Shown in pieces: positions 34,416-42,809 of a stretch of 64,000 bases of DNA (the stretch's first letter is position 1; each line of letters begins with the position of its first letter). A program made the position numbers and the translations under genes. Source of the DNA: Phormidium tenue FACHB-1050 (GTDB taxonomy: Bacteria; Cyanobacteriota; Cyanobacteriia; Pseudanabaenales; Pseudanabaenaceae); contig NZ_JACJQY010000002.1 of the NCBI RefSeq assembly GCF_014696925.1, positions 62,001 through 126,000 of the forward strand, read 5' to 3'. The notes under the pieces are model-generated. The model did not search any database, had not been told where the DNA came from, and saw nothing but the letters and a program-made list of their open reading frames with translations.

Positions 34416-35357
34416 CTAGTTTCTACGGCTACGAGATGTGGGGCGTGAAGATAGATCAAACTCCAAAGCAGCAGCCATTCCCCAGAGAATAAAGGCAAGA
34501 ATCCAGAAAAATTCGGCAGGTTCGCCGCTTTGATATTGCTTGCCTTCGCAAACTTTGCTGATACCAGTATTTATGCTGTAGTTAAACCATAAGTCACCAA
34601 AAAACATGGCAATACCAGCACTGCCGAGTAAGCGCCAAGATTGAGCTGCCTTACCACCCCAAAAAGCTAGTAATAGAATGGTCGCGACAATTAATAACCA
34701 AATATCACCAAGGGCATAAATAATATTGAGAATTTTCCCAGTATCTAGAGAAACCTCTCCACTTACGCCAAAAGTAACATAGGCCGCCACGACAATCCCC
34801 ACAAATCCAACAGCACCAACGATCGCCCATTGTTTTGGATACAGATTTAGTCTTCGACCAATCACAGACATCGCCATTCCCCATGACAAAAACACGTAGG
34901 TTGCTGTGAAGAAAATATCGGCGATCGATGGAAAGGTTTGCACTAGATCATTAGCACCTTTGGCTCCACCCGCAATTAATCCACTTTGATATTGAAAATC
35001 TAGATAACCAAAAATTAAATTGCCGATACCCCAAGATAAGATCCCGATGCCTAAACCTAGCCAAACATTACGACCGCTAATGATTTTGGAGCTACGCCAG
35101 TTACGTAGACACAATAGCCCTGAACAAGCGATCGCCACAGTTTGAAAAATGTACGTTCCGTATCGATACCAGTTAGGTCTTACAAATAGATCTTTTACTG
35201 CCTTGGCGCATTCTTCAGGCTTGATTGTGTGTGGTCCATCGGTTGGGGCGTTAAAAAATAGGTAGAACATTAGAGCTAGGGCTGCCCATCCGATCGCTGC
35301 CCAAACAATAGATTGCGTGGAAATCCCTGATGGTGAGGGAGATTTAGCTCTACTCAT
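34416..35357 (-). CDS. Multi-pass membrane protein of unknown function
   Basis: A 313-residue protein with about eight hydrophobic helices. A polar loop between helices 1 and 2 has EECAKAVKDLFVRPNWYRYG; later come SWGIGNLIFGYLDFQY, SIADIFFTATYVFLSWGM and FFGDLWFNYS. The seven/eight-helix layout with conserved Trp, Gly and Asp in helices suggests a cyanobacterial family of membrane proteins of unknown role. No transporter signature is visible. It stands alone on its strand. Confidence 0.6.
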   Translation of the reverse strand: MSRAKSPSPSGISTQSIVWAAIGWAALALMFYLFFNAPTDGPHTIKPEECAKAVKDLFVRPNWYRYGTYIFQTVAIACSGLLCLRNWRSSKIISGRNVWLGLGIGILSWGIGNLIFGYLDFQYQSGLIAGGAKGANDLVQTFPSIADIFFTATYVFLSWGMAMSVIGRRLNLYPKQWAIVGAVGFVGIVVAAYVTFGVSGEVSLDTGKILNIIYALGDIWLLIVATILLLAFWGGKAAQSWRLLGSAGIAMFFGDLWFNYSINTGISKVCEGKQYQSGEPAEFFWILAFILWGMAAALEFDLSSRPTSRSRRN

Positions 35358-35472
35358 GAATCTTGCACCTTAGCTACAACCATAAGAAATAAAGTATTTA
35401 AAGAAAGAAAATAACAAGTATTGTGCTACAAGCCATAACTTTAGAGGAAAACATCGAAATAATTTATTTAGA

Positions 35473-36129
35473 TTACTTCCAGAGTTTACCCTTAGGAGTT
35501 TTTGCCAGCCAAGCTGTTACGGATGACGATTCAGGTAGTTCATTTAGAGCCTCGATCGCACTATCGACAAAACTATTATTTCCAAAATAGGAGGAGGCTA
35601 GTCGATGGACTTCGCCTAGAAGAAGTTGTAATTTGCTTTCATCCCAGTTGGGAATTTGCACACTATTAAGTGGATTAATTGACAAAACTTCTTCTAGGGC
35701 GGCGATGTTTTCGCTTTGGGCAAATTTACCCTGTTGCATAAACTTCAGTAAATCTTGCTTAAAAGAACCTGCTTGTCTAACGCCAAGGAGATCTTCAACC
35801 TCGATATATACAGCCTGCAATATCAGTAAACAACCTTGGACAAGGTGTGTACCTGCTGAAGAACTCTGGGTAGGTGCTGTAGGGAGTTGATCTAATTTAA
35901 CTCGACCCCAAACGCTAAAACGTTGAGGCTCTTCTAATAATACGCAAGCTTTGCCTTTGTTATCAGTTAAGTCACGCCAAAGCGCTAAAGCCTCATCTCG
36001 ATTATCGCCAAACATGTTGAGTAACCGAAATGTTTGCCCCTGATATTGCAAAATCGGTATTTGTTGATCTTTGTTTTGTGGGTTTTGGACGTTGACGATT
36101 TCAACGTCTTGGCGCTTCAGGATGAACAT
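35473..36129 (-). CDS. Conserved cyanobacterial protein of unknown function
   Basis: A 218-residue soluble protein. The N-terminus MFILKRQDVEIVNV and IPILQYQGQTFRLLNMFGDN suggest a beta-rich start; the rest is helical (DEALALWRDLTDNKGKACVLLEE, LVQGCLLILQAVYIEVEDLLG). I recognise it only as a type seen in many cyanobacteria. No motif gives a function. About 115 bases separate it from the membrane protein gene downstream on the same strand. Confidence 0.6.
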   Translation of the reverse strand: MFILKRQDVEIVNVQNPQNKDQQIPILQYQGQTFRLLNMFGDNRDEALALWRDLTDNKGKACVLLEEPQRFSVWGRVKLDQLPTAPTQSSSAGTHLVQGCLLILQAVYIEVEDLLGVRQAGSFKQDLLKFMQQGKFAQSENIAALEEVLSINPLNSVQIPNWDESKLQLLLGEVHRLASSYFGNNSFVDSAIEALNELPESSSVTAWLAKTPKGKLWK

Positions 36130-36363
36130 GTCTCTACTGCTGACTTAACTGATGTTACCAGTAGCAACAAATCGTGGCTACCTAATGCCAAGGTTAATGA
36201 TAATCCCAAAATCACATTAAAGTCTTGAAAATTTAAAATAAAACATTAATTAAACTGCGGATACATTGTTAACACTCTCTATTTTTCTAAATTAATAATG
36301 ACAAAGATGTTGCTTTGTAAATCCTTTAGCTTTATTACAGAACTTTGCGCTGACTTAAAACCC

Positions 36364-36412
36364 AGATTCATTTTTGAAAGCGTTGCTTCGCAACGCTTTC
36401 AAAAATGAATCT
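36364..36412. repeat. Palindrome, GAAAGCGTTGC type
   Basis: AGATTCATTTTTGAAAGCG-TTGCTTCGCAA-CGCTTTCAAAAATGAATCT. Preceded by CTTTGCGCTGACTTAAAACCC, a variant of the CGCTTTGCACTCAA seen at 23680. The rest of 36130-36481 shows nothing else. Confidence 0.8.
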
Positions 36413-36481
36413 GTACTACTCAAAGACTCAATAGGTTGTAATTCATGTGGGTACAGGATAAGCAGCCTATTTGTCTTGTCT

Positions 36482-37954
36482 TCATAACAAGAGAGATTTT
36501 GGTATAGGCAGGATGATCAGTAAAGCGATCGCAATTAAAATCATGCCAATTAGATCGCGAGCCTTACCAATTTCAATACTTTCGTTCAAAATAAGTGGGC
36601 GTGGGGTGGGTAATAGAAATAATAAAAGACTATAAATTCTCAGCCAAGGCTGTGTAAGTACAGCGATCGCAAGTAATACTAGTCTGGAGATACGAGCAAT
36701 CTGGACAGCTTGACGATGACCAAACATGGCGATTACCAAATTTCCTCCATCCAGTAAGTCAAAGGGCATTAGCTGTAAGGCACTAATTGCTAAGCCAGAC
36801 CAACCAGCTAGAGTGAGGGGTGAAAAAGAGGTAATTGGGGCTGTAAGATTTGCTGCTTTGCCCATAGAAAAAATTGTTTGCAGTAAAGTTACCAAAATTG
36901 AATTTTTGAAGTCAAAGGCTGCGAGATTAGGAGTTAACAAGGATGGGGCGATCGCAGAGCCAGCAACCATTGCAGTTGAAGGAACTAGCAACCAGTTACC
37001 TAAAATTAATAAAACGATGGAAATTGCTAAGCCCACAATTGCGGGAATTACAGCTAGATCAAATAGGATGCGGCGTTGATGTGGGTGTCCTTGACCTGTA
37101 GGAAAGTTGGTGTTTAAGCTACCTAACAAACCAAAACCACCTAAGACTGGAAGGAAAAGTGGGCGAGCAAGTTGCACTCGATAATGTCTGGAGATGTAGT
37201 ACTGCGCGATCGCCCTTGCGATAAAGATGCTCACTAGGCAAAGCAAGTAAGGAATTCCTTGCTGTAAGTTGCTAAAGTTTAAGTCTTCAAGTCGCTGATT
37301 TGCACCGACCACTAGCACTGTGAAGGTTGTGACTAAGATACTAATTGCGCTGGTTAACCAGCTTTGGTGATCTCTTGAAGCTGGTGGTGATTTGGCGAGA
37401 TAGTTGGGGATCAAATAAAAGCAATAGTTTGTTGTGTTGTCTTGGCGATCTTGAGCATCGCCAAAACCTAAACCTAGGTTTTCTAAAGGGCTTTCTTGTA
37501 AATAACAAGTAAAGCGATCACCAAATACTTTTTGAATATTTTGGTTAATCGTTTCGTAAGCATATTTTGGGTTTTGTGATCGCAGATTACCCCGACAGAA
37601 TATTTCGTGAGGTCGATATTCTAAACCTGTCAGATGATAAATATTTGAGAAAAAGCAGTCTTTGAGTTGTTTTTCTTCGGTGGGATCAAGGTTGATGGTT
37701 GCTAGATTAGAGTTGGAAGAGGCGATCAAGTTGCTATATATCCATACGGAAAGCAAAAATATTACAGCAACAAAAGTTAATGGTAAAACGGCGCGATTGA
37801 TTGTTGTCAATGCGATCGCCAAGCTTGGCAAAGCAACTGCTAGAATCCACAAAACAAATATTTGGGTCTGCTTGTTTGCTTGTTGTTGCGAGCGCTGATG
37901 GTAGATTGCGACGCACCCCGCTACAGCAAAAACAAATACTTCCTCAAATCCCAT
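36482..37954 (-). CDS. Site-2 protease (M50/EGY) homologue lacking the zinc motif
   Basis: A 490-residue membrane protein with an N-terminal domain (about 80-180: FFSNIYHLTGLEYRPHEIFC, NQNIQKVFGDRFTCYL) typical of cyanobacterial EGY/S2P-like proteins and about nine helices. Where M50 proteases have HExxH, the helix reads RAIAQYYISRHY (about 244-255). The following PLFLPVLGGFGLLGS matches the family, and the second site is present as PFDLLDGG (about 397-404). The three catalytic residues of the first motif are absent, so it is probably a non-proteolytic homologue. Family membership rests on the order of these landmarks and is moderately sure. Confidence 0.65.
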   Translation of the reverse strand: MGFEEVFVFAVAGCVAIYHQRSQQQANKQTQIFVLWILAVALPSLAIALTTINRAVLPLTFVAVIFLLSVWIYSNLIASSNSNLATINLDPTEEKQLKDCFFSNIYHLTGLEYRPHEIFCRGNLRSQNPKYAYETINQNIQKVFGDRFTCYLQESPLENLGLGFGDAQDRQDNTTNYCFYLIPNYLAKSPPASRDHQSWLTSAISILVTTFTVLVVGANQRLEDLNFSNLQQGIPYLLCLVSIFIARAIAQYYISRHYRVQLARPLFLPVLGGFGLLGSLNTNFPTGQGHPHQRRILFDLAVIPAIVGLAISIVLLILGNWLLVPSTAMVAGSAIAPSLLTPNLAAFDFKNSILVTLLQTIFSMGKAANLTAPITSFSPLTLAGWSGLAISALQLMPFDLLDGGNLVIAMFGHRQAVQIARISRLVLLAIAVLTQPWLRIYSLLLFLLPTPRPLILNESIEIGKARDLIGMILIAIALLIILPIPKSLLL

Positions 37955-37995
37955 ATCAATTGCTCATTACTAACAGCACTATAGCAATCCTAAAT

Positions 37996-38039
37996 GGTTT
38001 GTGAGAGTGTGTCCCAAAATAAGCACACTCTCACAAACC
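37996..38039. repeat. Inverted repeat GGTTTGTGAGAGTGTG
   Basis: GGTTTGTGAGAGTGTG and CACACTCTCACAAACC around TCCCAAAATAAG, upstream of dnaB. Confidence 0.65.
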
Positions 38040-38050
38040 TCCCCAAATTA

Positions 38051-38214
38051 ATTGATGGCGCGAAGCGTCACAGCAATTCTCATTATGAAAACGATTTTAG
38101 TGTTTCTAGCGCCTTCGGCGCTAGAAACACTAAAATCGTTTTTTTGAAAGTCCGCCAACGGCGGACTTTCAAAAAATGATTTTAATAATGAGAATTGCTT
38201 GAAGCGCCATCAAT
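38051..38214. repeat. Nested palindromic element upstream of dnaB
   Basis: Outer arms ATTGATGGCG/CGCCATCAAT enclose inner arms AGCAATTCTCATTAT/ATAATGAGAATTGCT (38072-38199). Inside are two adjacent hairpins: 38088-38142 (AAAACGATTTTAGTG..., loop CTTCG) and 38141-38175 (TTTTTGAAAGTCCGCC-AAC-GGCGGA...). The layout matches one element inserted inside another. Confidence 0.8.
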
Positions 38215-38336
38215 CACTTTTTTGGGATGTTCTTTCTAGGTTTTTGCAAATTTAAACCTAGAATTATGAATGCACTCAAACCTAGCCTCAAAATTTCTAG
38301 GTGCTTTTCCTAGGAAACAAACTAGTCAAAATTTAT

Positions 38337-41006
38337 ATGAGCAAAGACTTTGAATCTATCAGTGATCGCTTGCCACCCCAGAATATTGAGGCTGAGGAGG
38401 CAGTCTTAGGGGGAATCTTAATCGATCCAGAAGCAGTGTCGCGAGTTTTGGATACTTTACGTCCCGAAATGTTCTATGTTGCGGCGCATCAGGAGATTTT
38501 TCGAGCTTGCTTAATGTTGCATAACCTGTCCAATCCTACGGACATGATGAGCCTGACTACATGGCTCAGCGATCGCGATATGCTCGAAAAAATTGGTGGT
38601 CAGACAAAAATTGCCCAACTTTGCGATCGTACCGTTAGCGCAGTAAACATCGATTTTTATGCCCAGCTGGTGGCGGATAAATATGCAAGGCGTAAGCTTG
38701 CCGAAGCCGCTAGAGGTGTAGTTGAGATTAGTTACAGTAACGAAGTTGAATTAGCGCAACTCCTCGATCAATCGGAACAAAAGATTTTTGCGGTTACGCA
38801 ATCTCGCGCCCAACAAGGACTTACTCCTGCTGCCGATATTCTCACGAAAACTTTTTACGAATTAGAAAATCGCTTTAATTCTCTTGGTACTGGTAACTCC
38901 ACCGCTACAGGTTTAATTACAGGATTTTATGATTTTGATGCGATGACCAATGGCTTACAGCGATCGGACTTGATCATCCTCGCTGGTCGGCCGTCAATGG
39001 GGAAAACTGCCTTCGGTTTAGAAATAGCCCGAAAAATGGCGGAAATTCACCGCTTGCCTGTGGCTATTTTTAGCTTAGAAATGTCGAAGGAGCAGCTAGT
39101 TTACCGTCTCTTAGCCAGTCAATCCAAAGTTCGCTCCAGTGATATGGGCATCGATAGTAATCGCCTCCGCACTGGACAAATTAGCGAAAATGAATGGGGA
39201 ACGGTGGCAATGGCGATTAGTGGACTTTCGGAATTACCCCTATTTATCGATGACACTCCCAATCCTCCTATCACAGAACTACGCTCTAAGGCTCGTCGGT
39301 TGCAGTCAGAAAAGGGAGGCGTGCTGGGTCTAATTTTGATTGACTATTTGCAATTAATGGAAGGATCTGGATCTGATAATCGGGTGCAGGAAATATCGAG
39401 AATTACGCGATCGCTTAAAGCTTTAGCCCGTGAATTAAATGTGCCTGTAATCGCGCTATCCCAATTAAGTCGTGGCGTAGAAGCGAGAACTAACAAACGT
39501 CCGATGCTTTCCGACTTGAGAGAGTCAGGCTGTCTCAGTGGAGACTCGTTAATTACAATGGCTGACACAGGAGCCGAAATACCGATCCGTGAACTTGTTG
39601 ACAAGTCAGGTTTTGCAATTTGGGCGGTGAATCCTCAAACGCTAAAAATGGAACGTGCGATCGTCAGTAATGCTTTCTGCACGGGATCTAAACCTGTATA
39701 TCAATTACAAACTCAATTAGGTCGTTCTATTAAAGCGACTGCAAATCACAAATTTCTGACAATTCAAGGATGGAAAAGACTTGATGAATTACAAATAGGC
39801 GATCGCATTGCTATGCCTCGATATATTCCCAGTTCAGAATCACAAACAATCGGTGATGCGGAATTAGGATTACTTGGACATTTAATTGGTGATGGTTGCA
39901 CCTTGCCCCGCCATGCCATTCAATACACAACTAGAGAGTTAGATTTAGCAGAATTAGTATCTAATTTGTCAACTGAAGTATTTCGCGATCACATTATACC
40001 GAGAATTAAAAAAGAGAAAGATTGGTATCAAGTTTATTTGGCATCCTCCTGTCATCTAACTCACGGTGTTAAAAACCCTATTACTAAATGGCTAGAAAAT
40101 CTTGGTGTATTTGGTTTGCGATCGCATGAAAAATTTATTCCCAATCAAATTTTTGAACAACCTCAAGAGGCGATCGCTATATTTCTACGTCATTTATGGG
40201 CTACAGATGGCTGTATTCTTTCGAGTAAAAAATCCTACTACCCAGCAGTCTACTATGCTTCTAGCAGTGAAAAGCTATCAAGAGGCGTGCAGTCTCTGTT
40301 ACTCAGACTAGGCATTAATGCAACTTTAAGAATTGTCTCCCAAGGGACAAAAGGTCGTGACCAATATCAAGTTGTCTTAGGAGGTAAGCCAGATTTAGAA
40401 AGATTTATTAATCTTGTGGGTGCGGTTGGTAAATATAAGCAAGAAGGATTAAAAGCTGTCAACTTATATATAAATAACTCTGGAAAAGCTAATACTAATC
40501 GAGATGTTATACCTAAAGAAGCTTGGGCAGTATACATTAATGTCGCCAGAGAAAAAATAGGATTAACTACTAGACAAATGCAAGCTAGCCTCGGCTCGAA
40601 ATACTGTGGCACTAGCTTGTATAAAAATGCGATTGGTAGAGATAGAGCTTATAAACTAGCTGAGATTCTTAAATCAACAGATATCCTCAATCTCGCTACT
40701 AGTGATATTTATTGGGACAAGATCGAAGCTATCAATTTGCTAGAGGAGGAAATGGTATATGACTTAACTGTTCCCAGTTTGTCCAACTTTACAGCCAATG
40801 GATTTTATGTTCATAACAGCATTGAGCAGGATGCAGATTTAGTAATTAATTTATATCGTGATGAATATTACAATCCTGAAACTCCCGATCGCGGTGTTGC
40901 TGAGATTATTATCGCTAAACATCGTAATGGGCCCGTTGGTACGGTTAAATTACTGTTTGAACCACGCTTAACTAAATTTGAAAATATGGCTTCTAGTCGC
41001 AATTAA
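38337..41006 (+). CDS. dnaB: Replicative DNA helicase DnaB, interrupted by an intein
   Basis: An 889-residue precursor from the ATG at 38337 (MSKDFESISDRLPPQ; the frame opens at a GTG 36 bases upstream). The N-terminal helical domain (NIEAEEAVLGGILID) precedes the RecA-like core: Walker A AGRPSMGKTAFGLEIA, LSKEQL-like EMSKEQLVYRLL, LIDYLQLM and SQLSRGVEAR. The host frame is interrupted after RESG and resumes SIEQDADLVINLYRDEYYN. Host sequence alone is about 460 residues, a normal DnaB. It unwinds DNA at the fork and loads primase. Confidence 0.93.
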   Translation: MSKDFESISDRLPPQNIEAEEAVLGGILIDPEAVSRVLDTLRPEMFYVAAHQEIFRACLMLHNLSNPTDMMSLTTWLSDRDMLEKIGGQTKIAQLCDRTVSAVNIDFYAQLVADKYARRKLAEAARGVVEISYSNEVELAQLLDQSEQKIFAVTQSRAQQGLTPAADILTKTFYELENRFNSLGTGNSTATGLITGFYDFDAMTNGLQRSDLIILAGRPSMGKTAFGLEIARKMAEIHRLPVAIFSLEMSKEQLVYRLLASQSKVRSSDMGIDSNRLRTGQISENEWGTVAMAISGLSELPLFIDDTPNPPITELRSKARRLQSEKGGVLGLILIDYLQLMEGSGSDNRVQEISRITRSLKALARELNVPVIALSQLSRGVEARTNKRPMLSDLRESGCLSGDSLITMADTGAEIPIRELVDKSGFAIWAVNPQTLKMERAIVSNAFCTGSKPVYQLQTQLGRSIKATANHKFLTIQGWKRLDELQIGDRIAMPRYIPSSESQTIGDAELGLLGHLIGDGCTLPRHAIQYTTRELDLAELVSNLSTEVFRDHIIPRIKKEKDWYQVYLASSCHLTHGVKNPITKWLENLGVFGLRSHEKFIPNQIFEQPQEAIAIFLRHLWATDGCILSSKKSYYPAVYYASSSEKLSRGVQSLLLRLGINATLRIVSQGTKGRDQYQVVLGGKPDLERFINLVGAVGKYKQEGLKAVNLYINNSGKANTNRDVIPKEAWAVYINVAREKIGLTTRQMQASLGSKYCGTSLYKNAIGRDRAYKLAEILKSTDILNLATSDIYWDKIEAINLLEEEMVYDLTVPSLSNFTANGFYVHNSIEQDADLVINLYRDEYYNPETPDRGVAEIIIAKHRNGPVGTVKLLFEPRLTKFENMASSRN
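39531..40817 (+). mobile_element. DnaB intein with LAGLIDADG homing endonuclease
   Basis: 429 codons in frame within dnaB. Splicing blocks: Cys1 in CLSGDSLITMADTG, TxxH block TANHKFLTIQGWK, C-terminal YDLTVPSLSNFTANGFYVHN with His-Asn, and +1 Ser. The insertion RESG/SIEQD is that of the Synechocystis DnaB intein. Unlike the engineered mini-intein, a dodecapeptide endonuclease is present: LGLLGHLIGDGCTL and FLRHLWATDGCIL with both Asp retained, so splicing and homing may both be active. Confidence 0.92.
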
Positions 41007-41019
41007 GGGACGCACAGTA

Positions 41020-41082
41020 AAATTAATAAGAGCTTTTATGTGTCGAGGCTTCACCTCGACACATAAAAGCTCTTATTAATTT
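41020..41082 (+). terminator. dnaB terminator palindrome
   Basis: AAATTAATAAGAGCTTTTATG then TGTCGAGG-CTTCA-CCTCGACA and complement, 14 bases past the dnaB stop. Perfect arms; likely terminator and palindrome-network member. Confidence 0.75.
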
Positions 41083-41094
41083 AGTGGTAAATCT

Positions 41095-41691
41095 ATGCAG
41101 CCATTTGGACAACAAAGCGATCCAATTACCTTAGTCATATCCGAAGTTGTTGAGCCAAACCTCATAGAAGAATATGAAGCTTGGACAAAAGGGATCAATT
41201 ATTCCGCCCAACAATTTGAGGGATTTATAGGGGTTGAAGTCATTCGTCCTCGCGATCATCAATATCCTGAATATGTGGTCATCGTTAAGTTTGATAACTA
41301 TGCTCATTGTAAAAATTGGCTTGCTTCACCTGTATATCAACAATGGATGCAAAGATCTCAAGAATTTATATCTAGGCGATCGCAACAACATCAACCAAAC
41401 GGATTAGAACTATGGTTTACACTGCCTAAAAGTAAGATCGGAACTCCTAAAGAACCTCCATATTACAAACAGGTAATTATTGGTGTGATTACGGTATATC
41501 CCTTGATCTTGCTCGCTAACTTGATTCTGACTCCATTTCTACAGGGACTACCTGCGTTATTGGGCTTACTCATTTCTGTAATCTTTGTATCTGCTTTACT
41601 AACCTATCCAGTTATGCCATATCTAACCAAAATATTAGGCTTTTGGCTCTACCCCTCACCATCTAAACGAACTAAGAAAGCCAGAAAGTAA
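41095..41691 (+). CDS. ABM-domain protein with C-terminal membrane helices, paralogue 1
   Basis: A 198-residue protein. Residues about 8-105 are an antibiotic-biosynthesis-monooxygenase-like ferredoxin fold: ITLVISEVVEPNLIEEYEAW, FEGFIGVEVIRP, YVVIVKFDNYAHCKNWLASP, LELWFTLP. Two hydrophobic helices (about 125-180) follow with a basic tail. The same layout and many identical positions occur in the gene at 48095-48793. ABM-TM proteins are common in cyanobacteria; function unknown, heme- or quinone-related chemistry is only a family possibility. Confidence 0.78.
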   Translation: MQPFGQQSDPITLVISEVVEPNLIEEYEAWTKGINYSAQQFEGFIGVEVIRPRDHQYPEYVVIVKFDNYAHCKNWLASPVYQQWMQRSQEFISRRSQQHQPNGLELWFTLPKSKIGTPKEPPYYKQVIIGVITVYPLILLANLILTPFLQGLPALLGLLISVIFVSALLTYPVMPYLTKILGFWLYPSPSKRTKKARK

Positions 41692-41710
41692 GGGCTAACT
41701 AAAAGATTAG

Positions 41711-41749
41711 GATTAGGGTAGGCGGCGCAAAGCACCACCCACCCTAATC
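41711..41749. terminator. Imperfect hairpin after the ABM gene
   Basis: GATTAGGGTAGG-CGGCGCAAAGCACCAC-CCACCCTAATC, 20 bases past the stop. Imperfect centre; weak terminator or old repeat. Confidence 0.55.
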
Positions 41750-41867
41750 AAGGGGTTGTATGCTTCATTGACTTTCTTATTTTTTATTAGCGATCGCTAT
41801 ATTTCGGCTTTATAATTGCGATGTAATAATCATTAAATTGCGATCGCGATAATTTCAAGAGAAATAA

Positions 41868-42713
41868 ATGGTAAATATTGGTTATCATTCAGCAAAACTT
41901 CAAGGTAATTTTTTTCGATCGATCTACAAATCTAGTCTTCCAAGTTTAGTCAGTTTTCCGATCGCCCAAGAGCGTCAAGTCCCGATCAAAGTTTATGCGC
42001 TATCCTGCGAAAGAGACCTGCCTGAGCAAGTGGCAAGTCTGCGCTCCTTCCTTCGTTATGTGGGAATTCCTAAAGCATTTACGATCATGTCTGATGGAAG
42101 TTACACTGAAAAGAGTATTCAGTTACTTAAACGAGTTCATCCCTGTGTAGATGTCCAGCTATTAACTAAATTTCAAAGAGATGATTTACCTCAATCAGTC
42201 TATGAATACGCATCACAGCAAGCTATGGGCAAGAAGTTAGCAGCCCTGATGTCCATTCCCATTGATTACGCAACACTTTACACAGATTCAGATATTTTGT
42301 TCTTTCAAGGGGCTTCTGATTTAGCTGATTTAGCAACTTCTGGAGATACGCATACGTATTATTTGCCTGACTGTAAAAGCTCCTTAGATAAGCGACTTAT
42401 TTATGAGGATATCGAACAGCAGGAGCCAATTAATGCTGGATTTATTCTATTCAAGAAACCTTTAGATTGGGATGAATCTGTACAAAGATTGGCAAAACTA
42501 CAAGAACTTCCCAACTATTTTTCTGAGCAAACCATTGTTAATTTGACCATCAAACGCAATCATGGCAATGCTCTTGCTCGTGACAAATATATTATGAATG
42601 TTGACGATCAGTTTATCTATCCAGACAAGTTTGCATCAAAGCAAATTGCTATGCGACATTATGTCAGCGATATTAGACATAAATTTTGGCAGTCAGTTTT
42701 CTCTAAGCCATAG
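41868..42713 (+). CDS. Glycosyltransferase-like (GT-A fold) protein
   Basis: A 281-residue soluble protein. KVYALSCERDLPEQVASLRSF opens a nucleotide-binding-like fold; DYATLYTDSDILFF supplies a D-x-D metal-binding motif near residue 143; EPINAGFILFKKPL and the late H-G-N resemble acceptor-binding parts of GT-A glycosyltransferases such as those acting on lipopolysaccharide. The domain call is from motif order only. It lies 96 bases before the COG5610-like gene on the same strand, which suggests a shared polysaccharide task. Confidence 0.6.
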   Translation: MVNIGYHSAKLQGNFFRSIYKSSLPSLVSFPIAQERQVPIKVYALSCERDLPEQVASLRSFLRYVGIPKAFTIMSDGSYTEKSIQLLKRVHPCVDVQLLTKFQRDDLPQSVYEYASQQAMGKKLAALMSIPIDYATLYTDSDILFFQGASDLADLATSGDTHTYYLPDCKSSLDKRLIYEDIEQQEPINAGFILFKKPLDWDESVQRLAKLQELPNYFSEQTIVNLTIKRNHGNALARDKYIMNVDDQFIYPDKFASKQIAMRHYVSDIRHKFWQSVFSKP

Positions 42714-42809
42714 CTGCCAATTTTTTGATAGCTTAGCAAATCCGTGTCATCAAAAAAGACGGATCTTTGATCCCTTAACCAATTAACAATTCTTTATCTC
42801 ATTTTTTAC

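Noticed and set aside
39867-40230. Separate homing-endonuclease gene inside dnaB
   Set aside because: The frame is continuous with dnaB and bounded by intein splice motifs, so it is part of the intein.
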